This document shows, piece after piece, positions 23,006 to 31,044 of a stretch of DNA of 32,972 nt (position 1 is its first letter; each line of letters opens with the position of its first letter). The position numbers and the translations under genes are program-made. This DNA comes from CAYGWP01 sp964353455 (lineage in GTDB: Bacteria; Planctomycetota; Phycisphaerae; FEN-1346). Where the stretch lies: the NCBI GenBank assembly GCA_964353455.1, contig CAYGWP010000587.1, positions 1 through 32,972 on the forward strand, given 5' to 3'. Below the pieces are notes generated by a model that saw nothing but the letters and a program-made list of their open reading frames with translations, did not search any database and was not told the origin of the DNA.

Positions 23006-25795
23006 GTGATGCCAGCGGCGTATCGAATCGCGGGTCTTGTGGCGGCAGTGGTTATCTTCGGGGCGGCGGCTTTGCAGGCAGCGCAAGTCGCGCCGGCCGC
23101 GCCTGGCGAAGACCCGATGATCAAGGGCCTGCGCGACCGCGGCCTGAAGACGCTCCTGGAGGCGTACCTGAAGCAGCAGGGCACGAGGCCGTCAACGCCC
23201 GGCCAGACGCCGGTCGGCATCGCCGGCGGCAAGGCCGAACTGGCACGCCTCAAGGCCGACCAGGCCGACGGCGCACGCAACATCGGCCAGCGCGAGACCC
23301 TCTTCCAGGAAGCACGTAAACTCTATGAAGATGCCGCCGAAGAAGGGGCCAAGGCCATTGCGGCCCTCGCGCCCGAAAAGCAGGACGACCGCAACCGCCT
23401 CCGCATGCAACTCCTGAAGATGCGACTGGAACTCGTCAACCTCATCTTCCTGAAGTGGCTCCGCACCGAACTCGACATCCTTGAGGTGACCGACCGCCGC
23501 GGCGCCGACCGCGATCATGCCACAGGCCTCCTCAAGGTCTGCGCCGACCAGACCAAGGCCATCGCCGCCGAGTCCAGCCAGTGGCTCTCGGAACTCGACC
23601 GACTCAGCATCCCGGAGCGGTCCAAGTTCGTGAACACCGGCACCGACCGCGACCTCAGGAAGGTCCAGCGCGAGGCCAAGTTGAACGAGGCCTGGGTCAC
23701 CTATTACTACGCCTGGCTCCTGCCGACCGATTATAAGCCCCCTCCGAAGCAGCCAACACGCAAGAACTTCCTCGACGACGCCATCACGATGTTCCAGACG
23801 TACACGCTGATGTCCGACAGGGTCTCGGCCAAGTGGTACGCCCACATGGTCATCGGCATGACCTACCGCGAAATGGGGAAGTACGGCGAGGCGATGCAGG
23901 CCTTCGCCCTGGCCGACAACTCCATCGCCCCCGAGGGCGTCAGGATACGCCTTGTCTTCGAGCGGGCACTCACGCTGCTCAGGAAGGGCGACCTTGCGGC
24001 CGCGCACAAGGCCATCGACGACGGCCGCGCACAGTGGAAAGACAAACTCGATGGCGACCTCTATGGCCTGGCCCTGCCCCTGGTTGAGGCCGAAATCTAC
24101 ATCGCCGAGGCCAAGGCTTCGGGCAACAACTCCCTCAAGGAGAAGGGCGTCGCCATCCTCCAGCAGGTCCATACCGAACGCAAGAACCCCTGGCCGCAGG
24201 TCGTCCAGTGGCTGACCGAGGCGATCCTCGGAGCGACGACCGTCAAGGTCGAGGACCTCGATCCGTTCCAACTCTGGATTATGGCCAACGACACCCTGAG
24301 GAAGGCCCAGGAGTCGAAGGACCCCAAGGAGATGGAGCGGGCGGCCGACCTCTACGGCAGGTACGCCGAGAAGGCCGGCACGCAGGACAAGAACTATGCG
24401 ACCGCCCTCTACAGCCAGGCGGCGTGCTACCTCCAGTTGCAGCGCAAGGCCGAGGCCGCCGACCTCTTCTGCAAGGTGGCCGATGAATGGCCGAAATATC
24501 AATATGCATCTCAGGCCGCCAAGTACAACGTCTCCATCCGCGGCGAGGTGTACGAGAGCGCCCAGACCGAGGAGAACCGCCAGGCCTACGAAGAAGCCCT
24601 GCGCTGGTTCGTCTCCAAGTGGGGCGATGCGGACCTCGGCCAGCAGTACTACCTCGGCGTGATCCTCTATCGCGGCAAGAAATACGTCGATGCTATCGAT
24701 GCGTTCTCCAGGGTCCGCGAAGGCGCCGAGCATTACCCGGACTCGAAGTACTGGGTCCCCCTCTGCCACCTCGACCAGTTCCGAGAGAAGATCCTGGAAT
24801 CCAAGGACGCCGCCCTCATCGTCGGCCGCGCGCGCGACGTGGCCAGGATGCTCCTCGGCTTCGGCGACTACGCGGCGCAGGTGAAGGGCGTCTCCGAGGA
24901 GAAGAAAAAGCAGTTGACCGACTGGGCCGAGGCCGCATCCAGCACGGTAGTCGATATCTACCTGTATCCGGAGGTGAACCTGCCGGCCGACGTCCTCCCG
25001 ATCCTCGACACGATGGACCAGAAGTATCCGGCCGATGACGATGCCCAGGGCCGCCGCCTCAAGCAGCGCATCGACGCCCTCCAGAAACTCAACCGCCTCG
25101 ACGAGGCCCAGAAGGCCCTCGAAGACTTCCTCAAGGTCGCCAAACGCGAGGATGTCGGCCCCGTCCTCCGCGGCCTCCTCAAGGCCCTGACCGACGATGT
25201 CAAGGAACTCATCAAGCGAGGACAGAAGGAACTGGCCGCCGCCAAGGTCAAGCAGGCCATGGCCCTCGGCGAACGCCTCCGCAAGTGGCTCGACGACAAC
25301 AACGTCGCCGACAAGGCCCTCCAGGTCGAAAACAACCGCTACGACCTCGCGGAACTCTTCCTCGCGGTCGGCGACTACCTCGGCGCACTACAGATCTATC
25401 AGGAGATCGGCGGCCCCAAGCCCTGGGTCATCGACAAGAACACCCCAGTCAAGGAGGACTGCGTGCATGGCATGGCCCGCGCGTATGAGGGCCTCGGCGA
25501 GACCGCCCCCGATGCCGCACAGGCCAAGCCCAACTTCGAGACCGCCCTGGACATCTGGATGGTCCTCCTGCGGGTTGCCGAGGCCGGGGGCAAGGATAGA
25601 GACATTAACGTCGTCTGGGACCGCAAGTACCATATGTACTACTGTAGGTTCCGTCTCGGTCAGGCCAAGGAAGTCTATGACAACCTGAAGGCTGAGATCA
25701 TCATCAGTGGAAATCTCGGCGGCAAGGACCCCGTCCTCCAGCAGAAGTTCCGCGAACTGGTCAGCAAGGTTGCGGCCGCAGGCGGGGGCGGCTGA
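23006..25795 (+). CDS. Large secreted TPR-like protein (929 aa)
   Basis: This protein begins with a signal peptide (YRIAGLVAAVVIFGAAALQA) and is otherwise almost wholly helical. Several tetratricopeptide-like units can be seen: WYAHMVIGMTYREMGKYGEA, ALYSQAACYLQLQRKAEAAD, QYYLGVILYRGKKYVDAIDA and ELFLAVGDYLGALQIYQEI. It ends with a glycine-rich tail. A role as a large periplasmic scaffold for the ExbB/ExbD/VWA complex is likely by position; no enzymatic motif is seen. The start is GTG at 23006 or ATG at 23009; the two cannot be separated. It is the last gene of the cluster, followed by repeated GCGCGGCGGGTC units. Confidence 0.78.
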   Translation: MMPAAYRIAGLVAAVVIFGAAALQAAQVAPAAPGEDPMIKGLRDRGLKTLLEAYLKQQGTRPSTPGQTPVGIAGGKAELARLKADQADGARNIGQRETLFQEARKLYEDAAEEGAKAIAALAPEKQDDRNRLRMQLLKMRLELVNLIFLKWLRTELDILEVTDRRGADRDHATGLLKVCADQTKAIAAESSQWLSELDRLSIPERSKFVNTGTDRDLRKVQREAKLNEAWVTYYYAWLLPTDYKPPPKQPTRKNFLDDAITMFQTYTLMSDRVSAKWYAHMVIGMTYREMGKYGEAMQAFALADNSIAPEGVRIRLVFERALTLLRKGDLAAAHKAIDDGRAQWKDKLDGDLYGLALPLVEAEIYIAEAKASGNNSLKEKGVAILQQVHTERKNPWPQVVQWLTEAILGATTVKVEDLDPFQLWIMANDTLRKAQESKDPKEMERAADLYGRYAEKAGTQDKNYATALYSQAACYLQLQRKAEAADLFCKVADEWPKYQYASQAAKYNVSIRGEVYESAQTEENRQAYEEALRWFVSKWGDADLGQQYYLGVILYRGKKYVDAIDAFSRVREGAEHYPDSKYWVPLCHLDQFREKILESKDAALIVGRARDVARMLLGFGDYAAQVKGVSEEKKKQLTDWAEAASSTVVDIYLYPEVNLPADVLPILDTMDQKYPADDDAQGRRLKQRIDALQKLNRLDEAQKALEDFLKVAKREDVGPVLRGLLKALTDDVKELIKRGQKELAAAKVKQAMALGERLRKWLDDNNVADKALQVENNRYDLAELFLAVGDYLGALQIYQEIGGPKPWVIDKNTPVKEDCVHGMARAYEGLGETAPDAAQAKPNFETALDIWMVLLRVAEAGGKDRDINVVWDRKYHMYYCRFRLGQAKEVYDNLKAEIIISGNLGGKDPVLQQKFRELVSKVAAAGGGG

Positions 25796-25823
25796 GCCTT
25801 CTGGTATCCGTCATCATCGTTTC

Positions 25824-25904
25824 GCGCGGCGGGTCTTCCCCTAAATGTTGCGCGGCGGGTCTTCCCCTCAAATGTTGCGCGGCGGGTCTCCCGACCCGCC
25901 GCGC
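25824..25904. repeat. Family B triple direct repeat ending in a perfect palindrome
   Basis: GCGCGGCGGGTC starts at 25824, 25850 and 25877, each of the first two followed by TTCCCCT(C)AAATGTT. The third is a perfect palindrome with GACCCGCCGCGC (25893-25904), loop TCCC. It lies between the 929-aa gene and miaB. Units are about 26 bases apart, too few and too similar in spacing sequence for CRISPR. Confidence 0.85.
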
Positions 25905-25978
25905 TTAATTGTGGGAGACCCGCCCCGCGATGCCGCGATTGTTTTGCGCCTGGCCCCTCCTTATAATGACCCGCTCCC

Positions 25979-27457
25979 ATGCAACCGCCGCGCGTCCACA
26001 TCACGACCTACGGATGCCAGATGAACCAACTCGACGCCGAGTTGGTCGCAGAGGTCCTGCGCTCCTCCGGGGCCGAACTAACCTCCGACCCGGCTGCCGC
26101 CGACGTCCTCCTCTTCGTCACCTGTGCGGTGCGCGGCCACGCAGAGAACCGGGTTTTCTCGAACATCGGCCGCCTTGCCGTCCGCAAACGCCGCGAGGCG
26201 CGACTGGTGATCGGCCTTCTGGGCTGCATGGCCCAGGAGCACGGCCCCGCGCTGCGGGAGCGTGCGCCGCTGGTGGACCTCATCTGCGCCCCCGGACGCC
26301 TGGCTGAATTGCCCGACCTCATCGCCCAGGCGCGGGCGGGCAAGGTTGCCATCGCGCTTGATCCGCGGCGGGGCGAAGCGCAGGCGGCGCCGCTGAATCC
26401 GGCTAAACGCGCTCCTCTTCGAGTCGCGGCTAAACGAGACGCCGCGCTCGATGACGCCGAAATCAGGAGGCCCATCTGCGGCAACTCGCCCGGCCAGGCG
26501 TACGTCGTGGCCATGCGCGGCTGCGACAACTTCTGCTCATACTGCGTCGTGCCGTACGTCCGCGGGCCGGAGCGCAGCCGCACGCCGGCCGCCATCTTGG
26601 AGGAGGTGCGGCGGATGGTCGGGCAGGGGGCGCGGCAGGTCACGCTCCTGGGGCAGGCGGTCAACCAGTATGCGGCCGAGGATAACGCACGCCGGTGGCA
26701 GTTGGCCGACCTCCTGGAACAGGCGGCCGAGACGCCGGGCCTCGCGCGCCTCGCCTTCATCACCAATCACCCGCGGGCCTTCGATGAGCGCCTGGCGCGG
26801 GTCTTCCGCGACGTGCCGAACGTATGTCCGTATCTGCACATGCCCGCCCAGTCCGGCTCGGATGAGGTCCTTCGGCGGATGAACCGCGGTTACACGGCGG
26901 CGGAGTACCTGGAGCGCGTGGCGCTTGCAAGGGCCGCGCGGCCCGACCTGGCCGTCGCATCGGACTTCATCGTCGGTTTCCCCGGCGAGACTGCCGCAGA
27001 CTTCGAGGCAACGATGGAACTGGTGCGCCGGGCGAGGTTCTCCGGCGCATTCGTCTTTAAGTACTCTCCCCGCCCCGGCACGTCCGCCGCCAAGCGCTTT
27101 GCGGATGATGTGCCGACCCAGGAAAAGCGCCGGCGCAACCAGGAACTCCTCGCCCTCGTTGAAGAGATTACCGGCGAAGAGAACCGGAAATTCACCGGCC
27201 GCACCGTGCGGGTGTTTGTCGAAGAGGTCAGCCCGCGCGGCAATGTAGGCCGGGGCGTGCCCCGGCTTTCCTCAATCAATCTGCAATCCGCAATCCACAA
27301 TCCGCAATTGAGGGGCCGCACCCCCTGCAACCGCATCGTGGTCTTCGACGGTTCCCCATCGCTCGTGGGTCAAGAGGTTGACGTGCGCATCGTGGGTTCA
27401 AGCCCGCTGACGCTCTTTGCGAGAGCGGACTCACTTGCCGGGCATGAGTTGCGGTAG
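25979..27457 (+). CDS. miaB: MiaB: tRNA-2-methylthio-N6-dimethylallyladenosine synthase
   Basis: This 492-aa enzyme adds a methylthio group to i6A37 of tRNA with two 4Fe-4S clusters. The N-terminal domain has C13 (TYGCQMN), C49 (FVTCAVR) and C83 (GLLGCMAQ); the radical SAM triad is C182-x3-C186-x2-C189 in GCDNFCSYC. A C-terminal TRAM-like region binds tRNA. Two stretches look foreign: residues about 140-153 (NPAKRAPLRVAAKR), encoded by a family A half-palindrome, and about 434-444 (NLQSAIHNPQL), encoded by the GGATTG heptamer. Both keep the frame, in a linker and in the TRAM region. The gene ends 27 bases inside the convergent GH71/99-like gene. The start lacks a strong ribosome-binding site. 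Confidence 0.92.
   Translation: MQPPRVHITTYGCQMNQLDAELVAEVLRSSGAELTSDPAAADVLLFVTCAVRGHAENRVFSNIGRLAVRKRREARLVIGLLGCMAQEHGPALRERAPLVDLICAPGRLAELPDLIAQARAGKVAIALDPRRGEAQAAPLNPAKRAPLRVAAKRDAALDDAEIRRPICGNSPGQAYVVAMRGCDNFCSYCVVPYVRGPERSRTPAAILEEVRRMVGQGARQVTLLGQAVNQYAAEDNARRWQLADLLEQAAETPGLARLAFITNHPRAFDERLARVFRDVPNVCPYLHMPAQSGSDEVLRRMNRGYTAAEYLERVALARAARPDLAVASDFIVGFPGETAADFEATMELVRRARFSGAFVFKYSPRPGTSAAKRFADDVPTQEKRRRNQELLALVEEITGEENRKFTGRTVRVFVEEVSPRGNVGRGVPRLSSINLQSAIHNPQLRGRTPCNRIVVFDGSPSLVGQEVDVRIVGSSPLTLFARADSLAGHELR
26400..26435. repeat. Family A half-element inside miaB
   Basis: The segment ACGCGCTCCTCTTCGAGTCG plus CGGCTAAAC is identical to the right arm of the palindrome at 4258-4289 apart from its first bases. 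It is in frame and sits between the first two miaB domains. Confidence 0.85.
27249..27309. repeat. Composite repeat inside the miaB TRAM region
   Basis: A GCCGGGGC-GT-GCCCCGGC hairpin (27249-27266) is followed by four AATCCGC/AATCCAC-type heptamers (27278-27309), the same units as at 2421-2450. The frame is kept through both. Confidence 0.8.
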
Positions 27458-28768
27458 ATCGTTGCTGGGCGGTATATCGCCGCGGATCATCCTTGTCGCC
27501 TGTCCCACCAGCCGCAGGTAGAAATCGCTCGGCAGGCCCTCGTACGTCACGAAATGCGACTCGCCGACGGGCGGGTCGTTTGTGCACTTGAAGATGGCCG
27601 TCCCTTCGTCCACCTCATCGAACATCGCCTGATAGACCATCGTGGCGCCGGCCTTCTTCGCTTCCGCAAATTGGGTCCACAGGAACCGGCCGCCCAGGCG
27701 CGGTATCTGATTCATCGGCGACTCGGGTTTCATGTTGTGCCAACTGAACCCCGGAAAGACCACCGGCAGGTACTCCTTGCCGCGCTCCCGGCACCAGGCG
27801 ATGTCGACCGCCAGCGTGTCTTTCGCATAGCGGGCCGCGTCTTCCGGTGAGCGGTAGCGGCCGACCGTCCACGGGCTTATGACGTCGCCCGCCAGGACCA
27901 GTTCGTGCATTGCCGGGTCGGGGACGCAATCGCGATTGAGCGTCCGCCAGTACGTCGGCACGCCCAGCATTACCGTGCAGCCGCCGTACTTGGGATCGTC
28001 CTTCAGGAACTTCACCAGCCGCAGGCCGTCGGCTGCGGTGTACTTGCGGCCGTCGCTGAATCCGAAACCCCACACGGCAACCACGGGCTTGCCCGCGTGG
28101 TGCAGGTACGCCTTGTCGCGGGTCACCTGCATGCGGTCCACGAGCAGCCGCCAGTCGTCCATGACCCGGTCGATCTGCTCGGAGCGTATGCCGGTCAGGT
28201 CGTACATGACGGCGTACGCGCGGCCGCAAAGGTTTGCGCCCTGGCGGCAGTTCTGGAGGACGACGTTGAACTGGCGGAGGCCCTTGTCGCCGAACATCTC
28301 CCCGGCGAACCGCTGGACGAAGACGCCGTCGATTCCGTAATCCTGCATCCACTTGAAGTGGCGGAGGACGGTCTTCGAGTTGAACGCGCTGTAAACCTCC
28401 GCCGGCCGGCCGTCGGCGCGGAGGAAAGGCGTGGCGTAGCGCTCGTCGGCGTCGAGTTCGCTGACGTCGGGCCAGAGGTCGATCTTGCAACTACCCGGCT
28501 TGAAACCCTGCCGGCCCTGCCAGTGGTACCATCCGCGGCCGCAGCCGTCGCCCTCGGCGGCGAACCAGCCCTGGTATCCGCACAGGACCTTGCCGGTCAT
28601 CGTCCGCGTATCGACGCCTGTGCGGACCGGCCCCGTGTAGGGCGTCATCGTGCGGTCGATGATCTCCTGGCGGGTCATCTTCTGCGGGTCTCCCCATTTC
28701 GGCTCCTCGGCGGCGCACGGCGCGGCAACGGCCGCGAAGGCGACCAGGAGCAGGGCGGCTCGGTTCAT
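27431..28768 (-). CDS. Secreted GH71/GH99-like glycoside hydrolase family protein
   Basis: This 445-aa protein has a signal peptide (NRAALLLVAFAAVAAPCAA). The body matches the GH99/GH71-like group: GKVLCGYQGWFAAEGDGCGRGWYHW, HFKWMQDYGIDGVFVQRF, KPVVAVWGFGFSDGR and MVYQAMFDEVDEGTAIFK. This is a TIM-barrel fold with possible acidic catalytic residues near the end (FDEVDE). Members act on mannose- or glucan-containing polysaccharide; the substrate here is not known. GGGAGA precedes the ATG at 28768. The gene's 3' end overlaps the end of miaB by 27 bp on the opposite strand. A family A palindrome lies upstream. Confidence 0.82.
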   Translation of the reverse strand: MNRAALLLVAFAAVAAPCAAEEPKWGDPQKMTRQEIIDRTMTPYTGPVRTGVDTRTMTGKVLCGYQGWFAAEGDGCGRGWYHWQGRQGFKPGSCKIDLWPDVSELDADERYATPFLRADGRPAEVYSAFNSKTVLRHFKWMQDYGIDGVFVQRFAGEMFGDKGLRQFNVVLQNCRQGANLCGRAYAVMYDLTGIRSEQIDRVMDDWRLLVDRMQVTRDKAYLHHAGKPVVAVWGFGFSDGRKYTAADGLRLVKFLKDDPKYGGCTVMLGVPTYWRTLNRDCVPDPAMHELVLAGDVISPWTVGRYRSPEDAARYAKDTLAVDIAWCRERGKEYLPVVFPGFSWHNMKPESPMNQIPRLGGRFLWTQFAEAKKAGATMVYQAMFDEVDEGTAIFKCTNDPPVGESHFVTYEGLPSDFYLRLVGQATRMIRGDIPPSNDLPQLMPGK

Positions 28769-28801
28769 GCGAGGTTCTCCCGGCGCCGCGCGCTCATTGA
28801 A

Positions 28802-28941
28802 GTTTAGCCGCGACTCGAAGTCGAAGGCCCGCCGCGTGCTCATTAGAGTTTAGCCGCGACTCGGAGAGGAGCGCGTGTTCGGACGGCCACACGCGTTCCT
28901 CCTGCCCGAGGCGGGTCTTCGACTTCGAGTCGCGGCTAAAC
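28802..28941. repeat. Family A palindrome, second full copy
   Basis: Outer arms 28802-28833 and 28910-28941 are 32 bases long with one mismatch. Inside lie a second left-end copy (28849 onwards) and a hairpin of AGGAGCGCGTGT with ACACGCGTTCCT. It lies upstream of the GH71/99-like gene. Confidence 0.85.
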
Positions 28942-28956
28942 GTGGATGAAAACTTT

Positions 28957-29442
28957 TCACTTTGAACTTTGAACGCCGTTCCTGCCAGGCAGGCTGAACA
29001 GGATTCCGACGGCCAGCAGCGTCGCCCCGGCCACCATCGAGATGAACCTCAGGTGCGGGTCGCCGAACATGGCGACGGCCCGGACGGCCGGCGTGGCGGT
29101 GAATTCGGGGCTGGCCGCGGGCGCCGGCGGCTCGGGCAGCGGCGTCCCCTGCGACATGCGGATTTCGCCCGGACGCACGATCCCCAGTTCGCGCCGCACC
29201 TGGTGCTCCAGGTACGTCGGGTCGTTCTCGAGCGCGCCTGCGGCGGCCGAGAGTTGGTCGCGGGTCTGCTTCAGCGCATCGACCTCGGCCTGCATCACCG
29301 CGCACTGGCCGTCGATGTCGAGGCGCCGCTCGACCTCCGGCCCCACGAGCGCCAGGCCCACAAGCGCGGCCCCCGCCAGGCAGAGGGGCCAGAATATCCA
29401 CCCGCTCGCCAGCCGCGCGCTCCACACATCAGGTTTCGTCAC
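28957..29442 (-). CDS. ftsB: FtsB/DivIC-like septum formation protein with an additional C-terminal helix
   Basis: This 161-aa protein has an N-terminal membrane helix (FWPLCLAGAALVGLALVG), a coiled coil (ERRLDIDGQCAVMQAEVDAL), and the FtsB-like stretch ENDPTYLEHQVRRELGIVRPGEI. FtsB links FtsL and FtsQ in the division machinery. Unlike the usual 90-120 aa protein it continues for about 65 residues, with a proline/alanine linker and a second hydrophobic helix (HLRFISMVAGATLLAVGILFSL). The GTG start at 29442 overlaps the enolase stop (GTGA), with GAAGAAGG upstream; a GTG at 29454 is less likely. Enolase-ftsB neighbours are known in other bacteria. Confidence 0.75.
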   Translation of the reverse strand: MTKPDVWSARLASGWIFWPLCLAGAALVGLALVGPEVERRLDIDGQCAVMQAEVDALKQTRDQLSAAAGALENDPTYLEHQVRRELGIVRPGEIRMSQGTPLPEPPAPAASPEFTATPAVRAVAMFGDPHLRFISMVAGATLLAVGILFSLPGRNGVQSSK

Positions 29443-30722
29443 GCCTTCTTCCACAGGAAGTTCCCGTAAATGGCCTGGTCGCCCAGTTCCTCTTCGATGC
29501 GCAGGAGTTGGTTATATTTGCATATGCGGTCTGTGCGGCAGAGGCTGCCCGTCTTGATCTGCCCGGCCCCGGTGGCCACAACCAGGTCGGCGATCGTGGT
29601 GTCCTCGGTCTCGCCCGAGCGATGGCTGACCACGGCGGTCCATCCGGCGCGGTGGGCCATGTCGATGGCCGCAAGGGTCTCCGTCAGGCTGCCGATCTGG
29701 TTCACCTTGATGAGCACGGAGTTGGCCGACCCCTTCTCAACGCCCTGTGCGATCCTCTTGGTGTTGGTGACGAACAGGTCGTCGCCGACGATCTGTATCC
29801 GCTCGCCCAGGCGGTCGGTCATCTTCTTCCAGCCGTCCCAGTCGTTCTCGGCCATGCCGTCCTCGATGGAGCGGATGGGGTACTTCTCGACCCAGTCGGC
29901 GTAGAACTCGACCATCTGGTCGGGCGAAAGATTCCGCTTCTCGCTCTTCAGGTTGTACTTGCCGTCCTCGAAGAACCCGCTGGAGGCCGGGTCGAGCGCC
30001 AGGAACACGTCCTTGCCGGCCTTGTATCCGGCGTCCTTGATGGCCTGGAGTATGAGGCGGCAGGCCTCCTCGTTGCCTTCCTTGAGGCTTGGGGCGAAGC
30101 CGCCCTCGTCGCCGACGTTGGTGTTGTAGCCCTTGGCCTTGAGGACCTTCTTCAGGGCCTGGAAGATCTCGGCGGCCATGCGGAGGCCTTCGCGGAAGGT
30201 CTTCGCGCCGAACGGCATGACCATGAATTCCTGGAGGTCGATCTGCCAGCCGGCGTGGGCGCCGCCGTTCAGGATGTTGCACATCGGCACCGGCAGGATG
30301 CGGGCCGACGGGCCGCCCAGGTACTTGTACAGCGGCAGGTCGGCCTGCTGGGCGGCGGCCTTGGCGACGGCGAGGCTGACGCCGAGGATGGCGTTTGCTC
30401 CGAGTTTGCCCTTGTTGGGCGTGCCGTCGAGGTCGATCATCGTCTGGTCAATGGCTGCCTGGTCGCGGGCATCCATGCCGAGGATTCGCGGGGCGATGAT
30501 GTCGTTGACGTTCCTGACGGCCTTCAGTGTTCCCTTGCCGCCGTAGCGTTTGGCGTCTCCGTCGCGGAGTTCGACGGCCTCGTGTTCGCCGGTCGATGCG
30601 CCGCTGGGAACGGCCGCGCGCCCGCTCGCGCCGCCGGCGAGGACGACGTCGGCTTCAAGTGTCGGGGTTCCGCGCGAGTCCAGAATTTCGCGCGCGTGGA
30701 CTGATGAGATCGTGTTAGGCAT
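29439..30722 (-). CDS. eno: Enolase
   Basis: This 427-aa enzyme converts 2-phosphoglycerate to phosphoenolpyruvate in glycolysis. All hallmarks are present: REILDSRGTPTLEADV, PSGASTGEHEAVELRD, GANAILGVSLAVAKAAA, NVGDEGGFAPSL, DPASSGFF, SIEDGMAENDW, VGDDLFVTN, IKVNQIGSLTET and SHRSGETEDTTIADL. Length is normal. The AAGGAG ribosome-binding site lies 11 bases before the ATG, which is long. A sigma70-type promoter lies about 165 bases upstream, leaving a leader of about 160 bases. It is coupled to the FtsB-like gene by a four-base overlap. Confidence 0.97.
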   Translation of the reverse strand: MPNTISSVHAREILDSRGTPTLEADVVLAGGASGRAAVPSGASTGEHEAVELRDGDAKRYGGKGTLKAVRNVNDIIAPRILGMDARDQAAIDQTMIDLDGTPNKGKLGANAILGVSLAVAKAAAQQADLPLYKYLGGPSARILPVPMCNILNGGAHAGWQIDLQEFMVMPFGAKTFREGLRMAAEIFQALKKVLKAKGYNTNVGDEGGFAPSLKEGNEEACRLILQAIKDAGYKAGKDVFLALDPASSGFFEDGKYNLKSEKRNLSPDQMVEFYADWVEKYPIRSIEDGMAENDWDGWKKMTDRLGERIQIVGDDLFVTNTKRIAQGVEKGSANSVLIKVNQIGSLTETLAAIDMAHRAGWTAVVSHRSGETEDTTIADLVVATGAGQIKTGSLCRTDRICKYNQLLRIEEELGDQAIYGNFLWKKA

Positions 30723-30846
30723 GGTGCGGCTGACTCCTTGGACAACAGGACTCTAGTCCCCTCGCTCGGACAGGTCCCGACTTTTTATCGGAAATTCGCG
30801 CGGCGTCACTTGACACGAAACTTCCGGCGAGCGGGACCGGCGTTTC

Positions 30847-30883
30847 GCCCCGCGCCAAACAGTGCTTGGCGCGACCGCGGGGC
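30847..30883 (-). promoter_or_regulatory. GC-rich hairpin at the 5' end of the enolase leader
   Basis: The inner stem is CGCGCCAA (30851-30858) with TTGGCGCG (30866-30873). An alternative outer pairing joins GCCCCGCG (30847-30854) and CGCGGGGC (30876-30883). With a start near 30880 this hairpin lies within the first bases of the mRNA and could protect the 5' end or switch between two forms. Confidence 0.5.
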
Positions 30884-30886
30884 AAG

Positions 30887-30914
30887 AGTATAAAGCCCCT
30901 CGCGCGACTGTCAA
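30887..30914 (-). promoter_or_regulatory. Sigma70-type promoter for enolase and ftsB
   Basis: On the minus strand TTGACA (30914-30909), a 16-base spacer and TATACT (30892-30887) are close to the consensus. The transcription start would be near 30880. The enolase ATG is about 160 bases downstream. Confidence 0.65.
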
Positions 30915-30956
30915 CGGTTATCGAGCCGGGTGGGTTCGGTAGCGCGTCACTCACGG

Positions 30957-31044
30957 GGGTGGCACGGCCACGCTGTTGCGTGGCCGTGGCCCTCGCGGGG
31001 GCGCAACCACGGCCACGCAAAGGCAAAGCGTGGCCGTGCCACCC
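30957..31044. repeat. Long palindrome of GTGGCACGGCCACGC units
   Basis: The left arm 30957-30989 (GGGTGGCACGGCCACGC...GCGTGGCCGTGG) matches the right arm 31007-31044 in inverted orientation, with a short indel. The core CGTGGCCGTG/CACGGCCACG recurs four times. It is a MITE-like or cruciform-forming element between divergently transcribed genes. Confidence 0.8.

Noticed and set aside
23192..24769. Minus-strand 525-aa open frame opposite the 929-aa TPR-like gene
   Set aside because: Antisense shadow; the plus-strand protein has a signal peptide and repeated TPR-like units.
25824..25904. Possible CRISPR array from regular GCGCGGCGGGTC spacing
   Set aside because: Only three units, with near-identical 14-15 base spacers and a terminal palindrome; no cas genes.
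29508..30704. Plus-strand 398-aa open frame opposite enolase
   Set aside because: Enolase is unambiguous on the minus strand.
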